From assembly GCA_021234155.1 (NCBI GenBank), contig JAJEKV010000035.1, forward strand, positions 7,623,891 to 7,687,890: a stretch of DNA of 64,000 nucleotides. The letters run 5' to 3'. The notes beneath the pieces are model-generated. The model made no database searches. It saw only the letters and a list, made by a program, of their open reading frames with translations, and was not told the DNA's origin. This stretch comes from Isoetes taiwanensis. Lineage: Eukaryota; Streptophyta; Lycopodiopsida; Isoetales; Isoetaceae. The translations under genes were made by a program, and so were the position numbers. Each line of letters begins with the position of its first letter. Position 1 is the stretch's first letter. Positions 37,242 to 48,883 of the stretch are shown here, piece after piece.

Positions 37242-37370
37242 GGGTTGCCCCAGGGGGGCAAACCCTCGTTTATGTAGGTATGTGGGCATATCCAGGTATA
37301 TGCCGGCATATGCCTAGCATATGCTGGTGACTGCTCCAAACTAGCTGCTGCCTGTAAACTCTCGGTCATC
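37242..37370 (+). repeat. GGGTTGCCC repeat family, copy A
   Basis: Begins after a T-run with GGGTTGCCCC...GGGGGGCAAACCC, then CTCGTTTATGTAGGTATGTGG, paired GTATATGCC motifs, TGACTGCT(C)CAAAC and CTGTAAACTCTCGGTCAT. The same elements, in the same order and spacing, occur at 40067-40198 and on the minus strand at 48884-49015. It lies about 200 bp before the first exon of the glycosyltransferase gene, pointing toward it. Confidence 0.85.
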
Positions 37371-37567
37371 TGGAATGGGCTGTATGCAATTTACGGTCCT
37401 TTCTGCGCCATAGCCAGGAATGAGGAAGCTCCGTGGTCTCACACCAACGTCTCGCGCCATAGCTATTGGGTTTTTGTTTTTCCCCTCCATCCTTATCATT
37501 TCTCCCCTTTACCCCCATTCTGCTGTCCATCCTTTTCCCTCCTCGGCTCCTTCCGACCTGGTTGGGG

Positions 37568-38614
37568 GATCACATCACTTGTGAAGCAGATGCAATAAAC
37601 GTGAAGATTCCGGCTAGAAACCCATCCAATATTCATTCTGCACTGGTCCAAGGTGAAGCAGCTGGATTAGGGCTTCCAGATCGTGTTCAATGCACCAAAC
37701 ATAGTAAGTTTTCCTCTTCTCCCAGGCAGTTCTGCACAACTCAGAGTGTTATCATGTCTCTCTTTTTGTTCCTGCAAAAGCTTTAGATGAAACTGGATGC
37801 CATGAAGCAGTTTTTGTGGCAGATCGTATATTAGTTGGTCCAGATAAAGGTTTTGCAGTTCTTCAGGTGTATTTGGAATCCATTAGCACGTCTATGCCTT
37901 AAAGTAGTAGGGTTATTTTAACTGATCCTCAGATTGAATTTCCCCAAAGAAGATTACCTTCAGATCTAACTATAGAAAGGATTCCTGGGAATTACTCGCG
38001 TGGTAATTTAATGTTGCAGAGGCTGCAGCGTTACATATCATTTTTAGGGTTGCAGATTCAAAGAGTGCAGGATTTTGACAAAGAGGTGAAACATGTCATA
38101 TTTACAGATTCAGACATGATTGTTGTAGGCGATCTTGGATGTATTTTTGAACAAGATGAAAGCTTTGATGTGGGGCTAACATTTAGGAACAACCAACAAC
38201 AGCCAATAAATTCGGGGGTGGTTCTTATTAGAGGGACAAGAAAAGGTTTATTGAATGGGAAGTTGTTTCTTGAAGCAGTGGTTAGAGCTTACAAAGAAAA
38301 TTACCTACGGGCATCAAGGATGCTTGGTGATCAGCTTGCATTTGCTTGGCTTTTGCACAATACTGGCAACTTCTGTGATGGGCATGGAGATCTTATTCTT
38401 ACCAAGCTATTTTTACAATTGGACACCTCCTGAGGGAGCAGGCCAGTTTCATGGCATGGCCCTGGATGTTAAACTAATCCATTTTAAAGGTTCCAGGAAA
38501 AGGTTGATGTTAGAAGCTTGGATTCATTATAAAAGAATGAAAAATTCTGGCATTGACTTATCAGAGATGCAATGTCTTGTCTTGAGGAGCGGTAGGGCCA
38601 AGTATGATTTTTAG
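37568..38614 (+). pseudogene. Plant nucleotide-sugar glycosyltransferase (GT8-like), frameshifted
   Basis: Three exons join in frame: up to 37703, 37781-37866 (TLDETGCHEAVFVADRILVG) and 37933 onward. The last carries LMLQRLQRYISFL, HVIFTDSDMIVVGDLG (the DxD metal and sugar-nucleotide site), TFRNNQQQPINSGVVLIRGT and ASRMLGDQLAFAW. Near 38370-38385 the frame shifts; after it come FLPSYFYNWTPPEGAGQFHG, HFKGSRKRLMLEAW and a stop at 38612-38614. These match a conserved, little-studied plant glycosyltransferase family likely acting in the Golgi. The N-terminal membrane anchor and start are not clear: a hydrophobic stretch precedes the first exon but has no in-frame ATG. One frameshift plus a missing start suggest a pseudogene, though a sequencing error at the shift is possible. 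Confidence 0.75.
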
Positions 38615-38619
38615 CCTGG

Positions 38620-39093
38620 ACTCTGTGCAACTAGTATTGGAGTCTGAACAAGCATATGCGCTGCTGACTGTCATGCAATGCAGGTACGTGATTCAACAAA
38701 CGGGCTGCTGATATTGATTGGGTTCGTGCATCTACAATTTCTTTGCTCTAAAGGGGAGTTCTTCATGGATAGCCTGCATAGAACCAAATCCTGAAATTTG
38801 ACAAATGAATGGTTACGATACATTGTTCCATATAAGCTGCTAATGCATCAAAGGGTTGCCCTAAAAAATAAGTCTTCTTAGCCTATGTTCAAAGGACTTA
38901 TGCATCATGAACTTTACTAATCCTTCAAAAACCCTTGATGATAATGACGTAATCATTGTCAAAGAGCAAGGATAAACATTGTATAAAATACTATAAGCCA
39001 TCTGGACTTTGTTGCTGTACGGTAATCTTATATATTCACTTTCCAATCAACAAGATCCAACTTGTTAGGTTCTCAACCATTTCCCTTACATTA
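38620..39093. other. Glycosyltransferase 3' flank
   Basis: AT-rich. It contains GCTAATGCATCAAAGGGTTGCCCT near 38838-38862, matching the hairpin string at about 18483. No gene was seen. Confidence 0.4.
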
Positions 39094-39211
39094 TTTGCTT
39101 CAGTATAGCTGTGTAGAAATTGCCCCAGCATTTGCTTCACCATAGTTATGTAGAAATTGCCCCAGTATTTTCTCACCATAGCTATGGAAGAAATGCCCCA
39201 GTATTTTCTCA
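39094..39211 (+). repeat. 37-bp tandem repeat, three units
   Basis: Units of about ATAG(C/T)TATGTAGAAATTGCCC then CAGTATTTTCTCACC. The third unit has a small change (GGAAGAAATGCCCC). Confidence 0.85.
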
Positions 39212-40066
39212 GTTTTTACTACTCTATCATAGCAATATCTGAATCTATCCAACTTGTATAAAAAGGAAGCACGCCTTCTGACATCCACAACAAAGGCATC
39301 ACACCAATTACAGGTAGAGTGCATCAGAAGAAAAATTTGCATTTCATTTGTAATGCTTGTCTCTTCTGGTTGCTCATTCACTTTTAGATTCTAGACCTTA
39401 AGAGCAAAAAGTTCTTTCTTTGGAATTGGAATCTCAATTTATTCAAACGGTTTAGCAAATGACTGCTAATTTTACATTCTAAAACACTATGCTAAAAGCT
39501 CCATTTTCGAAATCTAAATCTGTGCAAATATCTAGAGATTTAGTGAAAAGTTTCGGTTTGATGGATGGATGATGTGGTGGACCAGTAGATGTGGCCATAA
39601 TCCCCCTTAAGGGGAGGGAGGGTTAACCTCTGCATCAACCCAAAGGATTCGAGACCTGTGGCTTGAAAATTCAGTGTTTGGTTACAATCAGATGTTCTCT
39701 GAGGTGGTCTCTATTTGCTTCTCTGATTGGTTCTGTTGGCATGTGGCAGTATGGATTTTGGTCGTCCACTTAATGAGTCATTTTTTTGGTTCGATCTAGA
39801 TCATTGGATTCGGAAATATTCCTATGAATATCCAAGATCCACACACGAGAAATTTACACCTCAGACCCTGTACAAAGAGGAGGTCCCCCCCACAAGAGGA
39901 CAGGGTTAACCTCCCTTAAACCCGAGTCCCAGCAAGTTATACCTTATTTGATGATATCTGAGGTGGTTTTCCTCATCCACTATAGCCTCTTTTCTAGCTT
40001 CAGGTTTTTTTAGGTTTGTACATTTCTTTTCTTTTCTTTTCTTTTTTTCCCCCTTTTTCTTTTTTT
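39212..40066. other. Intergenic, nothing recognised
   Basis: No exon is supported. A TTTTC/TTTTTC pyrimidine run at 40021-40066 leads directly into repeat copy B. Confidence 0.4.
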
Positions 40067-40198
40067 GGGTTGCCCCTAAGGGGGCAAACCCTCGTTCGTG
40101 TGGGTTTGTGGCATATTCCAGGTATATGCAAGTATATGCCCGGAATATGCTAATAACTGCTACAAACATATTATTGGGTGTAAACTGGCGGTCATTTC
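40067..40198 (+). repeat. GGGTTGCCC repeat family, copy B
   Basis: GGGTTGCCCCTAAGGGGGCAAACCC, then CTCGTTCGTGTGGGTTTGTGG, paired GTATATGC motifs, AACTGCTACAAAC and TGTAAACTGGCGGTCATTT. Collinear with copies A and C over about 130 bp, and preceded by a T-rich run as they are. Confidence 0.87.
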
Positions 40199-41051
40199 TG
40201 TTGGTGGGGAGCCACTCTGAAACCGGCTAACCGGTGTTCTGGCGATGGTGGCTATCCCCTTTGGTAGACATGTCTGCAAATGTCTACACACACCCATGTC
40301 TCCAAAACATCTTCGGTTGGAGCCTGCCCACTAAACTCCCTCCTGCTTGCTCCTCATGGCGGAGCCCATGCTCATGTATACCTTCATCATTTTAGTGAGC
40401 AAATGGTTGTTGCGTTTTGGGCACCGCAGAATTTCAGAAGACGGAATGGCGGATCTTTGCACAGGTCATGGGGTAGGAATTCGAAATTCAGAAATGCAAT
40501 GTAATATGGAATTAAATCACCACACTTCATTAGGATTATCACTTTGCTGTTTGAGTTCCTGTTAATAATATGACATTGCCATACCCATGAGAGACACAAC
40601 CTCTGTTTTCGATCTCGTCCTTCACGAGGCATGATAGCATTTGGGTTTTTCCCCAGCCTTCGTAAGAATGGCCAAAGCTTTTCGCAGGGGACGAATGCAA
40701 CCTGGAAATGGTAATAATACTTCTCATCTGTGGAAACCAAATCAGCTTCATAGTCTAATATTCAGTGTGACAAGGTCTCTTGAAGATCCAAGCAACCAAA
40801 AATTGCTCAACGCATCACTTTTCGTGGCCCAAAATATATGGACCAGAACAGTAACTTATCCCATTACCAAGGACTTGAATCAGTTGAAATTCTATACAAT
40901 CATCTTATGCATCTGTTTGGATCTCATGGAGGGCCACTTGAAGTAGACCAAGCTTTTTGCCAAAGTAGTAAAACCAAGTTCATATACATATCTGCTATTC
41001 TTTCTTCCAATGTCAACTCAAGCAATACGAAAGAGGCTATGAACTTTACTA
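40199..41051 (+). other. Unassigned region after repeat copy B
   Basis: Several overlapping short frames, for example from the ATG at 40356 (MAEPMLMYTFIILVSKWLLR, with a hydrophobic helix) and 40641-40946. They may be the remains of a gene fragment carried behind the repeat, but I recognise no family and cannot build a spliced product. Confidence 0.25.
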
Positions 41052-43105
41052 TTGTATGCAACTAATGAATGTGGAGAGCACACAGAGGAAGAAGTCAAAG
41101 AAGGACTGCGGCATCTATCTAATGGCAAGTCTCCTGATCTTCAAGGTTTGCAAGCAGAATTGCTTAAATGGGGGGGTCCGCTATTGCTTCCAATCATCAC
41201 TACTCTTTTAAATCAAGCTTTGCAAGAAGGCTTGCCAGAAACTTGTGCTGTCAGTAAGGTTGTACCAATTTACAAAGCAGGTGATAAGCATGACCCTTCT
41301 AATTATCGCATGATCATGGTAAGTTCCATATTTTCAAAGCTCTTAGCCAGTCTTACTGAGAAGCAGTTGACATCATGGGCAGAACATACTGGTGTACGTG
41401 CTGTAGGACAGGCAGGCTTTCGTCCATGCCATTCTACAATAGACCATATTTTCACATTGCGCATGCTTATTGAACATAGTCGAAGTCTGAAACAAGACCT
41501 CTATATATGCTTTGTGGATTTTACTTTTGCTTTTGATCTGATTACCGCCTTGAGCTTCTTTGGCGGCTTGCGAGGGCACTTGGGGTTCCACAAGATCTTC
41601 AAAATGCAGTTTATCGGCTCTATGAAAGGGTTTTTGCTAAATTTCCAGCATCAGGTACTAAAATCACTAGCAATATTGGAGTTCGTCAGGGTTGCCCTTT
41701 GTCTCCTACACTCTTTGGCTTGTACATTGATCAATTGGAAGAATGGCTTGATAATCATGGCGGCGGAGGTCCACATTTGGCACACTATATCATTAGGCAA
41801 CTTATGTATCGATGATGTTTCACCGGCATATATACATTTGCTAGTATGCAAAGCAACATTTACATGCTCTGCACAGTTTTTGTGAGAACACAGGTTTGCG
41901 TGTTAATCTCCAAAAGACCAAGCTTTTGGTAGTTCAATCTTTTCGTCACAATGTTCCCCCTATGCACTATGATAGCCGCAAAGTTGAAGTTGTAGATAGC
42001 TACAAGTATCTTGGTGTAGAATTACTGTAAGAACACACTTTGGGAGAAGGTGTATTACCAAGCCGGTGGCTCTTTGGATGGAGAGCACTCTATGCAATGC
42101 AAAACAATTGTTTTCGCGCAGAAATTCATGATTGGTCACGGAAAGCCCACTTGTTTCGGGCTTTGATAGAGCCTGTTCTACTATATGGTTCTGAAGTGTG
42201 GGGGTCTGCCATTAGTGCTAGTGCTTGGGAGAGCTTGGAGCGGGTGCAAAAGTCCTTTCTCACTTACAGCCTCGGAGTTAAAACAACGGTGCCCTATGCT
42301 ATTCTTTTACAAGAGACAGGTTTTGGCCTCTTCAACATTACGCCATGAAGCGCCATCTCCACTATATCTGCAAGGTGCACCACATGGATGATGTTAGGTA
42401 TCCTGTTCTTGCACTTGCCATGGCTGAATCTCCTCAGCATTTGAAACGATGTTGGAAAGAGCATTGCACCACATGGTTTGCCCGTTAGGTCGCGGCAACC
42501 AACGAGCACTACGATGCTTGCCGGTTCGATCCCCGAGCTTTTGCAACAATATCTCAATGGTCGTTTTCCTCAAAAGATATGGGACGCAGTTACTTTGGCC
42601 CAAGTGAAAACTGGTCATTATCATGCACACATAAATCCCACCTTGGCACCAGGGCCCCAAGCTTATTTGCTTGCTTCATTGTCCAGGAACAAGCTTGTAG
42701 CTATTGCATCAATTCGCACGGGGTCCCACAGGCTACGGATTGAGACAGGTAGATGGGAGGAGTTGCCCTGCTTTTGAGATAGTTCGGAATCATTTTTTAC
42801 CTCAGCATTCCATTCCACGCTTCCACAACTTCTTAGAGCACCATCTGTGCATGACTTGGCATTATACATACTTGAGGTTCTAGATAAACGTCTGCAATTA
42901 CTGAGCCCTCAGCAGTCATTATTTCTGCTTGTCTAGTATCATCATTACTGCAAAGGTTTTTCCCTTGAAAACCTTTCGAGGCAGGGGTTTTTTAATCCTA
43001 GTAGTAATGATTGTACTAGCCCATTGTATGGGTCCCATGACCTATTGGTCTCCGTGGACGTTTAAAAAACTATTCTATTCTATTCTATTCTATTCTATTC
43101 TATTC
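41052..43105 (+). mobile_element. LINE copy (lineage A), RT to 3' tail, decayed
   Basis: RT blocks: EEEVKEGLRHLSNGKSPDLQ, AVSKVVPIYKAGDKHDPSNY, VGQAGFRPCHSTIDHIFTLR, FVDFTFAFDLI. After frameshifts come IGVRQGCPLSPTLFGLYIDQ, the thumb/connection part (DWSRKAHLFRALIEPVLLYG, ERVQKSFLTYSLGVK, 42040-42348) and the C-terminal HRLRIETGRWEELP (to 42776). The YADD region at about 41808 has lost two bases (reading TATCGATGAT). A 3' UTR follows (43005-43070, TGATTGTACTAGCCCATTG and GGTCTCCGTGGACG) with seven TATTC units (43071-43105). The endonuclease is absent, so the copy is 5'-truncated. Inactive. Confidence 0.88.
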
Positions 43106-43192
43106 AAGCAATTTCATACTGTACTATTTAATTGTCTTACTACTAGAAATTATTAATTTCAAAAAATATTATACAGTCTAGAATTGTTTAGA

Positions 43193-43350
43193 CATAAAGA
43201 AGCGCACAAGTTTCACTTTCTTTCTTAAATCCAACTAGAATCTTCAAAGTGCTGATTTTTATCTTCAAAGCATCAGGCATAAAGAGGTGGACAAGATTCA
43301 CTTTCTTTCTTAGATCCAACTAGAATCGTTGAAGTCCTGATTTTTTCCAT
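43193..43350 (+). repeat. Direct duplication of about 87 bp
   Basis: CATAAAGA(A)G..G(C/G)ACAAG.TTCACTTTCTTTCTTA(A/G)ATCCAACTAGAATC...GTCCTGATTTTT occurs twice, starting near 43193 and 43279. Confidence 0.8.
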
Positions 43351-45890
43351 TATATCTTGTTTGCTCTTCTACTATGAGGAGGACTCGGTGTTGTCGTGTG
43401 CTTCTCTTTAGTGCACTTTCAACTATAAGGTGAATCTAAAACAATTGAAATCCATATGGCAGCTATTCATGTTCTTTTATTCAAGGTGGCTTGTCGAATT
43501 GACGAGACTAAGTCTCCTATCAACCCTAGACACTAAAATTTAAAAATTACTGCATCAAGTGGAAATAACATCTAAGAGGACTCGGAGATGGCGTGATTTA
43601 TCTCCAATTGGACCTCCATTGAGATAGTGAGGCATGATCTACGCTCGACCTCATTGGTCAACTCCAGCACAAGGTCAAACTATTGACAAAGAGGAAATTC
43701 GCAGATAGATGGTCACATACATTGACACAAAAATAGCGTCTACCTCTCTAGATAGCTAGATAGCTTATACGTAGCATAAAGGTTTCATGAAGAAGCGAAT
43801 TACAGATTGGAGTTGTGTTAATACAAAGATCTAACAGAGATCAGAGGTCAAAGGTTTGTCACAAATAAAAATCCTTTTATTTTTTTTATTAAAACTTATT
43901 TTTCCAACAAAAATTTTGTAAAAATCATTTGCAAACAAACATTATGGCCCAATAGGTAAAAGACAACCAAGACAATAAATATGTAAAAACAACAGTATAA
44001 TCCATGTATGGAACTAATATAATATGTATATACCTTACAACCCTTAGATATGACTTAGAGAATCAAGGGAATATTCCCAGACCACTAAAGAACACATCCA
44101 CCTAAAAACAAGGTGCTGCGCACGGAGGGTTGCCCTTCGATGACCTGAGGGTGTGTTTGCTTGGTTTTTATTTTGTTGTTTTTATCTTCTACAACACCAA
44201 CAACAGTTCCAAGACCTAGATATAGCACCTTTAGGAATCATAGCCATATATGAGCATTGATGTAGGGGGACAGTGCGATTTCTATGTTTTAGAGTGCTTG
44301 AGTCATAACTTAATGTCTAGATATGTTGTTGGATTCCTATAGCTCAAGTTTGAGATGTAATCACTTGCACAATCTCTAGCTTATAGTTAGAGGGAATGAT
44401 ACAATACCCTTGCAAATTAAATTTCTAAGCATGTTGAAATAGAATATGGCCACCTTGCTTAGTGACTACATATGGAGTTGTTTACCATGATATGTTAAAG
44501 GTTGTGCATGGGGAGTAAGTTAATGGGTCCATATATAATGTCCATAATCAATCTTACAAGCTTAAATGAACATAGAATACATATGAGAGCTATAGTACAA
44601 CATGGATGTTCAACCAAACTAGGACTGTAACATCTGCTTTTCGAGAAGGGAAGTGAAGAAAGAATCATGACACTATAGACACCAAAGTCATGAACCCAAC
44701 AACCTCTAATCGTGCCTCTAACCTTGACATGACATGTAGGTCCTCTCATGTGTACATTGCTTAGAAAAAGGGCATATAAAGTTTTTGACATAAAGCTTAG
44801 ATTACTAAAGTTTGTTTTGATTCTTGTAACAATCACATTCCACATGAAAGAGCCATTTGATTCTTAGAAAAAAAAGCAAAAAAAGAAAAAGAAAAAGAAA
44901 AATTGGTGGTACTATTGCTTATATAGAAAACAAGCAAAAGCTTTAACGAGACAGAATGGGTCTTGCATCCATTGACCATGTGTACATGCAGTCTTGATAT
45001 GTCTGTGATACAGGACCAAAATGTCAACAAAGAGCAGATTCCTTGGTATGATTCTTGGCTGCCACGTGTTCCTTTCTATCTACAAGAAGACTACATCTTA
45101 GAAAAGGTATAACCATTTTCCTGTTAATATCAAAGGTATAGAGCTTGAATATATTTTGGGTCCACTTCCTCCATGCTTATACACAACGGAAAAGATCCAA
45201 AGTAAAATACAGAAAAGCCAAATTTTTTGATTTTGTGCTGGACTTCGTATCCCATTAGCTAGCTCTACATACAATATAACTAGCCAAGCAAACGAGAATG
45301 TCAAGGTTGTAGAATCGCTTGATATTCACAATGAAAGATGGCATTATACTCATTGAACATTTTACTGTTCATCTTCAATATTGCCTGAATTGATGTTTGT
45401 TCTAGTAAGGCATTCCACATACTTTTTTATACATATGGCATTTTTAATCATTATTTGTACTTTCTTGACTTGTATACTTTTTGAATCAATAAAGAAATCG
45501 GATGCGACTGCACCTCAACCATATGCTAAGTGCATTGTTAAAGATGTTTAAAGTTTTACAACGGTAAACTTATTATTTTTTCCAACTGAAACAACCTGAG
45601 AATGGGATATGTGTATGCCTCCAATGCATTTTTGTGGCCTAAGGGTTGTTGCATATGTATTTAAATTATGACAACACTTATCTGCAGAATGTGGATTGTA
45701 AATCAACCATTAATAAATAAAAATTCACTCATATGCCTGACATGTTAATGAAGAGAGTTCTGGATATATAAAATATGCTATTTTTGATTAACAGCATGCC
45801 TGAAGTATGTCCCTTTGCAATTCATATTCCTTACTAGCAGATTTGCCCACATCCTTAGAATTTTTTCTGTAAAATTTGATGTTGGCCTAT
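43351..45890. other. AT-rich intergenic DNA, 2.5 kb
   Basis: Read on both strands; no exon, RNA gene or transposon terminus was recognised. A stray GGGTTGCCC occurs at about 44128 without the rest of the repeat. An A-rich (AAAAAG)n stretch lies near 44868-44902. Confidence 0.45.
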
Positions 45891-45895
45891 GTCCC

Positions 45896-45903
45896 TATAA
45901 ATA
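45896..45903 (+). promoter_or_regulatory. TATA box-like TATAAATA
   Basis: CCCTATAAATACAAGG is a textbook plant TATA context. An ATG follows at 45960 opening only an 11-codon frame (MPIKDLAENKV, then stop). The P450 fragment begins 140 bp further on. It may be a leftover promoter. Confidence 0.35.
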
Positions 45904-46098
45904 CAAGGATGATGCCGCCTCCCTGTCTACGAACAAGCAGAGCCTAATCATAGACACTCATGCCGATTAAAGACCTTGCAGAAAATAAGGTTTAGTTCAC
46001 AGAACAAAGCAAAGAATAGGGCCATGTCGTCATCTTTTGCATCTTTTTGTTATGGAAAGCATGTTCTTATGTTCTAAGATGCTCATATTGATGGACAG

Positions 46099-46439
46099 AA
46101 GATAATGATATTAAATGAGTCGTTGAGGTTATATCCTCCTGCAGTGCTACTCTAAAGAGGAAGTTTTAAAGACATGGATACTGAAGTCTATTCATGCCCC
46201 AAGGAGTTGGTGCCAACATTCCAGTTCTTGCAATCCATCATGATCCATCTCTACGGGGTGCAGATGTACATGATTTCAATCCTGCACGTTTTAAAGATGG
46301 TATTACAGTAGTTTGCAAGCATTCAATGACATTTATTTCCCTTGGAGCAAGTCCTCGTATTTGTGTTGGCCAGGCACTTGCCGTTATGGAAGCTAAAATA
46401 ACGTTGATTCTGATTCTGAAACAAACCAATGACCATTGA
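46099..46439 (+). pseudogene. Cytochrome P450 last-exon fragment
   Basis: After an acceptor at TGGACAG, the K-helix ILNESLRLYPPAVLL (E-x-x-R) is read, then an in-frame TAA at 46153-46155 and a frameshift near 46200. The frame then gives VGANIPVLAIHHDP, FNPARF and the haem-ligand loop FISLGASPRICVGQ with the cysteine kept, ending at 46437-46439. The order and sequence fit a microsomal CYP of the CYP72 clan. Everything before the K-helix is absent. Non-functional. Confidence 0.82.
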
Positions 46440-46441
46440 CT

Positions 46442-46797
46442 ATTGAAAAATGCCTTTATCATATTTTTTACTTAAGAATTCCATGTCATCATAACAATGG
46501 TCTAAAAGCCATTTGCACAGGAATTTGACATACTTTTTCAGCACTGTCCATATCCTCCTGCAAAATGATAGTAATAAGTAAAAATAGCAGTAAACAAACA
46601 AGCTGTTAAATTGTACCTCAAGTTCCACAAAAGCAATTTCAGGTTCTATCATCCAAAACTCTGCCAGATGCTTGCTTGTATGAGATTTTTCTGCTCAAAA
46701 TGTTGACCCAAAAGTATATACACGACTTAAAGCACAAGCATATGCCTCAACTTGGAGCTGGCCCGATACTGTCAGATATGCTTGGCAAGTAAAGAAA
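46442..46797 (-). pseudogene. Asparaginyl-tRNA synthetase fragment, two exons
   Basis: Minus-strand exon from about 46797 to 46617 encodes [27 protein letters not shown], an in-frame TGA, then TSKHLAEFWMIEPEIAFVEL. These are the class II motif 2 region of cytosolic asparagine-tRNA ligases. After a GT-AG intron, exon 46557-46442 gives EDMDSAEK, then, after a one-base gain in an A-run, KFLCKWLLDHCYDDMEFLSK. It lies tail to tail with the P450 fragment, three bases apart. The enzyme charges tRNA-Asn; this piece lacks motifs 1 and 3. Confidence 0.85.
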
Positions 46798-47728
46798 TCA
46801 GATACATAATCAATTGTCCATCTAGAGGATCAACTGCTAGATAAGTGCCCCTTGGAATTTATGCTTTCTTTGTTGGACAGTCTTGAATGCTCATAGAAGT
46901 GGTTTTGGTGTCATTTGACATGGATGAGACTAGCATGTCAAAGGAGCAACCCCTATTTTTAAGGCCGCCACTTTGGTGAGGGAAGCTTGAGATTTGATGA
47001 GACTATGCAAAAGACACAGCTGCAGTGTTTGAAAACTTGATGAGAAGGTTGCTAAGCTGAGATTATCCTTCCTCTGTGTGAAGAACTGGTCACGTTGGAA
47101 GATAATCTCATGTTGGTCACGACAATTTTATAGGCTTTATTGAATAAGATGTAATTTCTTCAATGCATCTATACCTTATTGCTTATTACTTAATCTTCAA
47201 GCCAAACATGAGCTATTCACGGGAATGCAAGGATGGGAGATATGAATTTAATTGCTAACTTTAAGTTAAACTGGCTGGCATTTGATGTGATAATAGAACT
47301 CCATAGCACAACCAATAATATCATGTTGGGCATCAATGGTAGTATGGTACTGTAGTTGACATGAGGGCATAAAGTGAATGTAAATTTTGCAATGACAATG
47401 GGACGAACTAAGTTGAAAAAGGCTACAGATTTGATTCAGAATTATGTAAAAATGAACATACCTATGTATGCAAATAATCCATGAATGTACCTATACACTT
47501 TGGTCCTTGTACAACACTTCCACCATGAGAGTAAGAATATGCAAGGGTTTCAAATATGGAAACACTGCTCAAAGAATGGCGACTGGAGCAATAAACAATC
47601 GACGCAATATAAAATCAATATCTACCCTGCAATAGCAAAAAAGGTCCCAGTTGGGTGACAGAAAAGATTACATTCAAGTAAGTAATAAAAGATCACCATC
47701 AAAAATAGATAAGAAAATGAAAACATAC
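46798..47728. other. Unassigned DNA between fragments
   Basis: No convincing exon. The missing C-terminal exons of the kinesin would be expected here on the minus strand but were not found. Confidence 0.4.
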
Positions 47729-48640
47729 TTGAAGCAAGTACGTAAGTTTTGAATTTCGATAAGGTATGTACTGTTCTTTATTCGCAATGGCAGCAATTAC
47801 ATCACCCAAACTTGCTAAGCTCTTATTAATTGGTGCATTCAGTGAAATGCAAAACGCCTGGTTGAGAAAGAGCCGGAAATATAATCCAAAAATGACTAAC
47901 CTGTGGTCTCCTTCAATCGGGCCACTGTAGATCCACTACGAGAAAGGCGCTCACTTCCCGCCAGATCTATTAGGTTCAGTATTCCATGGACCTCTTGCTC
48001 AGTACCCTATTATAAAACCACAAACCATTTAGGTCACAACAAACTCCATGGCATGAAAGAATTATGAATTCCTACCTCGTTGACCCCAGAGATGCGCAAT
48101 GTAAATACACAATGGCTTCGAGATGATTGTTCATTAATTGCCGTTTTCCCCACAGATCTATAAAACAAGCACGAAACAATTGCTTTTGATGTATATTAAA
48201 CTGCACCTTAAATGAAATTCATACCGCTTTCGTGGTAGCACGTTGCCTTGATGAAGAGACCTCATCCCGCTTGCTTACATCAACCAAGGTTAGGTCTCAG
48301 AAACATCGGTGTTGCCATTCTGGTCATGCTTAACTTGATGTTGTTTAACTGGTGTTCCGCTTTCACTATTAGAGTTGCGTCCCGGTGCCAGGAGGTGCCT
48401 TATTTGCTCGTTGTAAATCTCCAACATAGATGCCTGCATATACGATTCCAACAAAATATTGGATACATGTCGAATTTATAATCTAACTTTTTATATCCAA
48501 ACCTGCATTCTGAAGTTCCATCCACGAGAGGTGAACTCCTGGCTAGACTTGAAAATTTGTTCCAGCACAGTCATCTCATCACAGCCCCCGTTAGGATCAA
48601 AAAGCCGTTGCAGGGCTCCTTGAAAGCTCTGTCAAACCAA
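47729..48640 (-). pseudogene. Kinesin-14 motor-domain fragment, five exons
   Basis: Minus-strand exons: about 48640-48503 (MTVLEQIFKSSQEFTSRGWN), 48433-48225 ([16 protein letters not shown], then a frameshift, then [16 protein letters not shown]), 48157-48076 ([20 protein letters not shown], switch I), 48006-47901 ([17 protein letters not shown], switch II DLAGSE) and about 47838-47729 ([20 protein letters not shown], then [14 protein letters not shown]). These are consecutive pieces of a C-terminal, minus-end-directed plant kinesin motor. The P-loop half before and the final part of the motor are missing. The 48433 exon is frameshifted and the last exon has lost its AG acceptor. Introns are retained, so this is a DNA fragment. 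Confidence 0.88.
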
Positions 48641-48883
48641 GCAGTGAAACCAAGCAGAATAGCCTGCGAACGCACCCACCTGTCTCGATATTTGGGGTCG
48701 TTTTGCAGCCCACCTGTAGTGGGTTGGCCTCCAGTGCAAAATTTCCGAAAGCAGACTCTTGCTGCTCATACACCGCAGAAAAATGCCATCGCCCGATCCG
48801 GCATTTTGCTTTCGAGGCGAACTACAAGCTATCATTGTTAACTACAAACCCGATTCGGTTTCCATCGGGTTGCCCAAAGAATT

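Noticed and set aside
42515-42545. tRNA B-box-like GGTTCGATCC
   Set aside because: It lies inside the LINE coding region, which reads through it as RFDPRAF; no A box or cloverleaf was found around it.
44120-44150. Fourth full copy of the GGGTTGCCC repeat
   Set aside because: Only the nine-base head matches; the downstream collinear motifs are absent.
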